Shown: piece by piece, positions 6,028 to 7,777 of the stretch | How positions within the stretch are numbered: the first letter of the stretch is position 1 | Layout of the letters: every line of letters starts with the position of its first letter | Source: an uncultured Bacteroidota bacterium | GTDB lineage: Bacteria; Bacteroidota; Bacteroidia; Chitinophagales; Saprospiraceae | Assembly: GCA_937926185.1 (NCBI GenBank) | Contig: CALEYM010000424.1 | Span: forward strand, 1 to 7,777 | DNA length: 7,777 nucleotides | Direction of reading: 5' to 3' | Notes under the pieces: model-generated | What the model was told of the DNA's origin: nothing | Databases searched by the model: none | Seen by the model: the letters and a program-made list of their open reading frames with translations, nothing else | Made by a program: the position numbers and the translations under genes

Positions 6028-6043
6028 TTTTCACCTCGTTTTT
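6028..6043. repeat. Copy B of the 16-base direct repeat, next to a start codon
   Basis: TTTTCACCTCGTTTTT here is identical to 5818-5833, 210 bases away. It ends 13 bases before the ATG at 6057. Unlike copy A it has no complementary arm immediately downstream, but it could pair with the same GAGGTGAAA at 5835-5843. A shorter match, TCACCTCGT, occurs inside the downstream gene at 6491-6499 and is probably chance. Confidence 0.65.
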
Positions 6044-6056
6044 TTTAAAATATCCG

Positions 6057-7469
6057 ATGGCAGATCCGAAATTTTTAACATTTTTTCGCACCCTCGCCGG
6101 TGAAGAAGCGGCTGATTTTCGAACATATCTGAAACGGATGCATGGAAATGACACGCTTGCCCTGGAAGTGTACGATTTTATCCGGAAGCAAAAGATGGAT
6201 AAGCGCCCGGGCGTCGATTACATCTGCGGAAAGCTGTACGGAACGACCTCGCCCACCGCGAGAAAAAACCTGCAGAATGTCCTGTCGGATTTGTTTTTGT
6301 GGTTAAAAGATTTCCTGCTGACCGGCAAAGCGACGGACGGGCAGTTCGACAGCCGGTTTTTATGGTTGAAAATTGCGCGGGATCACCGGTTGGAAGACGA
6401 GTTTGCCCGGCAGGCGCAGTCTTTGCAAAACGATACGGAAAATTTGCCCGGTCAGGGCCTGGAAGATTATTTAAAAATTATTTCACTGCATCACCTCGTG
6501 CTTTATCACCGTCCCGCGGATAAGCCGCTTCCGGATGAAAACAAACTCCTTCGTTTTAAAAACGACCTCGATGTATTTTATGCTTTGGCCCAACTGAAAG
6601 TAGCCTGCGAACTGGCCAACCTGAAAAACCAGATGCCGCCCGGGACAGTGCAGGAACTTTTGTCCCAACCGGATTTTGCCGCTTTCAAAATATCCGGGTT
6701 GGACAAACATCCCCTGTTGCGCCTGTATTGGGAAGTGTACCAAATGATTGCCTCCCAACGGGAAGAAAGTTATGCCGGGGTGATTGCCCTGCTCTCCAAA
6801 CATGCCAGCCACATCGATCCGTCCGAACTGCACGCGCTGTTCAGCTATCTGCACAATTACGCCGCACTCCAGATCCGGAACGGGAAAGCCGCTTACTGGA
6901 AAAGTACGCACCTGCTAAACTGCTTCGGGGCAGACCACGCGGTTTTTACGCGCGATGGCGGATTATCTGCCACGCAATTCAACAATATCATTGCCGTTGC
7001 CTGCCGGATGGAAGCCTTTCAATGGGCCGAACGTTTTGTCGCTACGCACGGCTCATATTTGCCGGATGCAGTGCGGGAAGAAACCGCGTTACTGGCCAAA
7101 GCGATCATCTTGTTTGAACAAAAAAAATTTAAAAAAGTCCTGCAGACGCTGTCAGACAGGGATTTTAAATACACGCTGGATGAAATCAGGTCAAGAGCGC
7201 TGATCTTGAGGAGTTTGTATGAACTCGGAGAGGACGAGAACGATATGCTGGATTATTGCCTGGCCTTTGAAAAATACATGCATAGGGGCGGGCAGTCGGG
7301 GCAGGCGGCAGTTCGGGGGACCCTGAATTTCGTCGGGGTGGTCAAAATGCTGATCCGCAAAAAAGCGCCGCGGGAACAGATACTGAAAACGATCCATGAC
7401 ACCCGGCCGATCTACTTCGATTCCTGGCTGGAGGAAAAAGCGAAGCGATACATGAGAGCTTCCGGTTAG
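6057..7469 (+). CDS. Hypothetical alpha-helical 470-residue protein
   Basis: A 470-residue soluble protein with no signal peptide and no membrane segment. I cannot assign a function. Residues 1-90 read FLTFFRTLAGEEAADFRTYL, then VYDFIRKQ, then KLYGTTSPTARKNLQNVLSDLFLWLKDFLL. From memory this resembles the N-terminus of a group of long hypothetical proteins in Saprospiria/Cytophagia, with an FxxLxxxExxxFxxYL opening and a later SDLxxxLxxFL helix. The remainder is predicted helical, with amphipathic pairs such as EAFQWAERFVATHG, AKAIILFEQKKFKKVLQTLS and ALILRSLYELGEDENDMLDY that look like degenerate tetratricopeptide-type repeats. A scaffold or binding role is therefore plausible. The ATG at 6057 starts the helical domain, with an AT-rich leader and no Shine-Dalgarno sequence. 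It is divergent from the small helix-turn-helix-like gene. The serpin remnant begins within about ten bases of its stop. Coding status is secure from length and codon pattern. Confidence 0.9.
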   Translation: MADPKFLTFFRTLAGEEAADFRTYLKRMHGNDTLALEVYDFIRKQKMDKRPGVDYICGKLYGTTSPTARKNLQNVLSDLFLWLKDFLLTGKATDGQFDSRFLWLKIARDHRLEDEFARQAQSLQNDTENLPGQGLEDYLKIISLHHLVLYHRPADKPLPDENKLLRFKNDLDVFYALAQLKVACELANLKNQMPPGTVQELLSQPDFAAFKISGLDKHPLLRLYWEVYQMIASQREESYAGVIALLSKHASHIDPSELHALFSYLHNYAALQIRNGKAAYWKSTHLLNCFGADHAVFTRDGGLSATQFNNIIAVACRMEAFQWAERFVATHGSYLPDAVREETALLAKAIILFEQKKFKKVLQTLSDRDFKYTLDEIRSRALILRSLYELGEDENDMLDYCLAFEKYMHRGGQSGQAAVRGTLNFVGVVKMLIRKKAPREQILKTIHDTRPIYFDSWLEEKAKRYMRASG

Positions 7470-7477
7470 ATAGAGGG

Positions 7478-7777
7478 TTGGCAGGTTTCTGGTTGGGCCG
7501 CATGAAAAATATCCGGTGTTGAGCGGTTTTTTACATATCAACCCGAAGTATTTCAACAGCGAAGTGATACCGGTCGATTTGGTGAGACCCGGCAGTTTTT
7601 GACGAGCTCATCCACGAAACCTTGCCGAAGTGGATGAAAAAGGCGCCGGGGCGGCAGCCGTGACCGTTGTGGTCATTATTGAAGCTTTCGGGCCGGTCAT
7701 CCCGGTAGTCAACGTCAACCGCCCGTTCCTTTTCGTGATCCGGGATCATAAGCCGAACAAGGTATTTTGTTTGTGGG
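7478..7777 (+). pseudogene. Serpin (serine protease inhibitor) gene remnant, frameshifted and internally deleted
   Basis: Serpin-like pieces lie in order on the plus strand but in three frames. Block 1 (7478-7498) reads LAGFWLG, like the conserved NALW segment. Block 2 (7501-7599) reads HEKYPVLSGFLHINPKYFN and then SEVIPVDLVRPGSF, ending at TGA (7600-7602). Block 3 (7598-7621) reads FDELIHET. Block 4 (7624 to about 7764) reads AEVDEKGAGAAAVTVVVI and later VNVNRPFLFVIRD, then HKPNKV; another shift would give LFVG. The Gly-x-x-Ala-Ala-Ala stretch is the hinge of an inhibitory reactive-centre loop, and VNVNRPFLFVI fits the serpin signature pattern. Intact serpins have about 350-400 residues; here the N-terminal part and roughly 200 residues between blocks 2 and 3 are absent, with frame changes near 7500, 7622 and 7765. 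Functional protein cannot be made from this copy. The remnant runs to the window edge. Serpin identity is by motif recognition, not by search. Confidence 0.82.

Larger units (their letters stand above)
5551..6056. other. Intergenic region between divergent genes, rich in short symmetric elements
   Basis: About 500 bases separate the start of the small helix-turn-helix-like gene from that of the 470-residue gene. Short open frames on both strands show no recognisable protein. The region becomes AT-rich toward 6056. It contains a 9-bp inverted repeat (5650-5700), a 9-bp hairpin (5819-5843), a 16-base direct repeat (5818-5833 and 6028-6043) and two adjoining palindromes (6005-6025). It probably holds the promoters of both divergent genes. 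No convincing promoter pair was found; CACTTTTG at 5957-5964 is a weak candidate for the plus-strand gene. Confidence 0.6.

Noticed and set aside
6483..6911. A 142-codon minus-strand open frame inside the 470-residue gene
   Set aside because: Antisense to a long coding gene with consistent codon use; no family features.
7531..7749. A 72-codon minus-strand open frame at the right end
   Set aside because: It covers the strand opposite the serpin remnant, whose plus-strand pieces carry specific family motifs.

Overview
The window looks like chromosomal DNA from a member of the Bacteroidota. The signs are a TonB-dependent receptor with an N-terminal carboxypeptidase-regulatory-like domain, a free TonB C-terminal-domain protein, a LytS-type kinase with a LytTR regulator, a Bacteroidota-style promoter candidate, and A-rich or weak leaders instead of Shine-Dalgarno sequences. 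The codon pattern and the two lineage-type hypothetical proteins suggest the Saprospiria/Chitinophagia side of the phylum. That placement is inference.

Layout. A small lipoprotein (55-315, +) meets the end of a four-gene minus-strand cluster with only three bases between the stop codons. Read in its own direction, the cluster is: outer-membrane TonB-dependent receptor (5079-2689), exported TonB_C-domain protein (2645-2223), membrane LytS-like histidine kinase (2178-1129), LytTR response regulator (1059-319). The gaps are 43, 44 and 69 bases, so one operon is likely. The 69-base gap is almost entirely a tandem array of a 10-base unit. A promoter candidate and a G-rich pair of direct repeats set 21 bp apart lie just upstream of the receptor. 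Next comes a small helix-turn-helix-like protein of unknown function (5550-5227, -), then about 500 bases without a convincing gene. That stretch holds inverted repeats, two adjacent palindromes and a 16-base direct repeat whose second copy sits just before the next start codon. A 470-residue alpha-helical protein (6057-7469, +) follows. The last 300 bases carry a wrecked serpin gene that shows up only when three reading frames are read together.

How the genes may work together. The receptor, TonB_C protein and two-component pair look like an uptake-and-sensing unit. The receptor would bind and import a ligand, and the kinase/regulator pair would adjust expression, possibly of the same operon through the direct repeats. 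The ligand is unknown. No SusD, protease, glycosidase or iron-related gene lies in the window to suggest one.

The least expected items are the serpin remnant, the 10-base array between kinase and regulator, the 21-bp-spaced direct repeats before the operon, and the hairpin plus 16-base repeat in the leader of the 470-residue gene. No tRNA, rRNA, CRISPR array or insertion sequence was seen.
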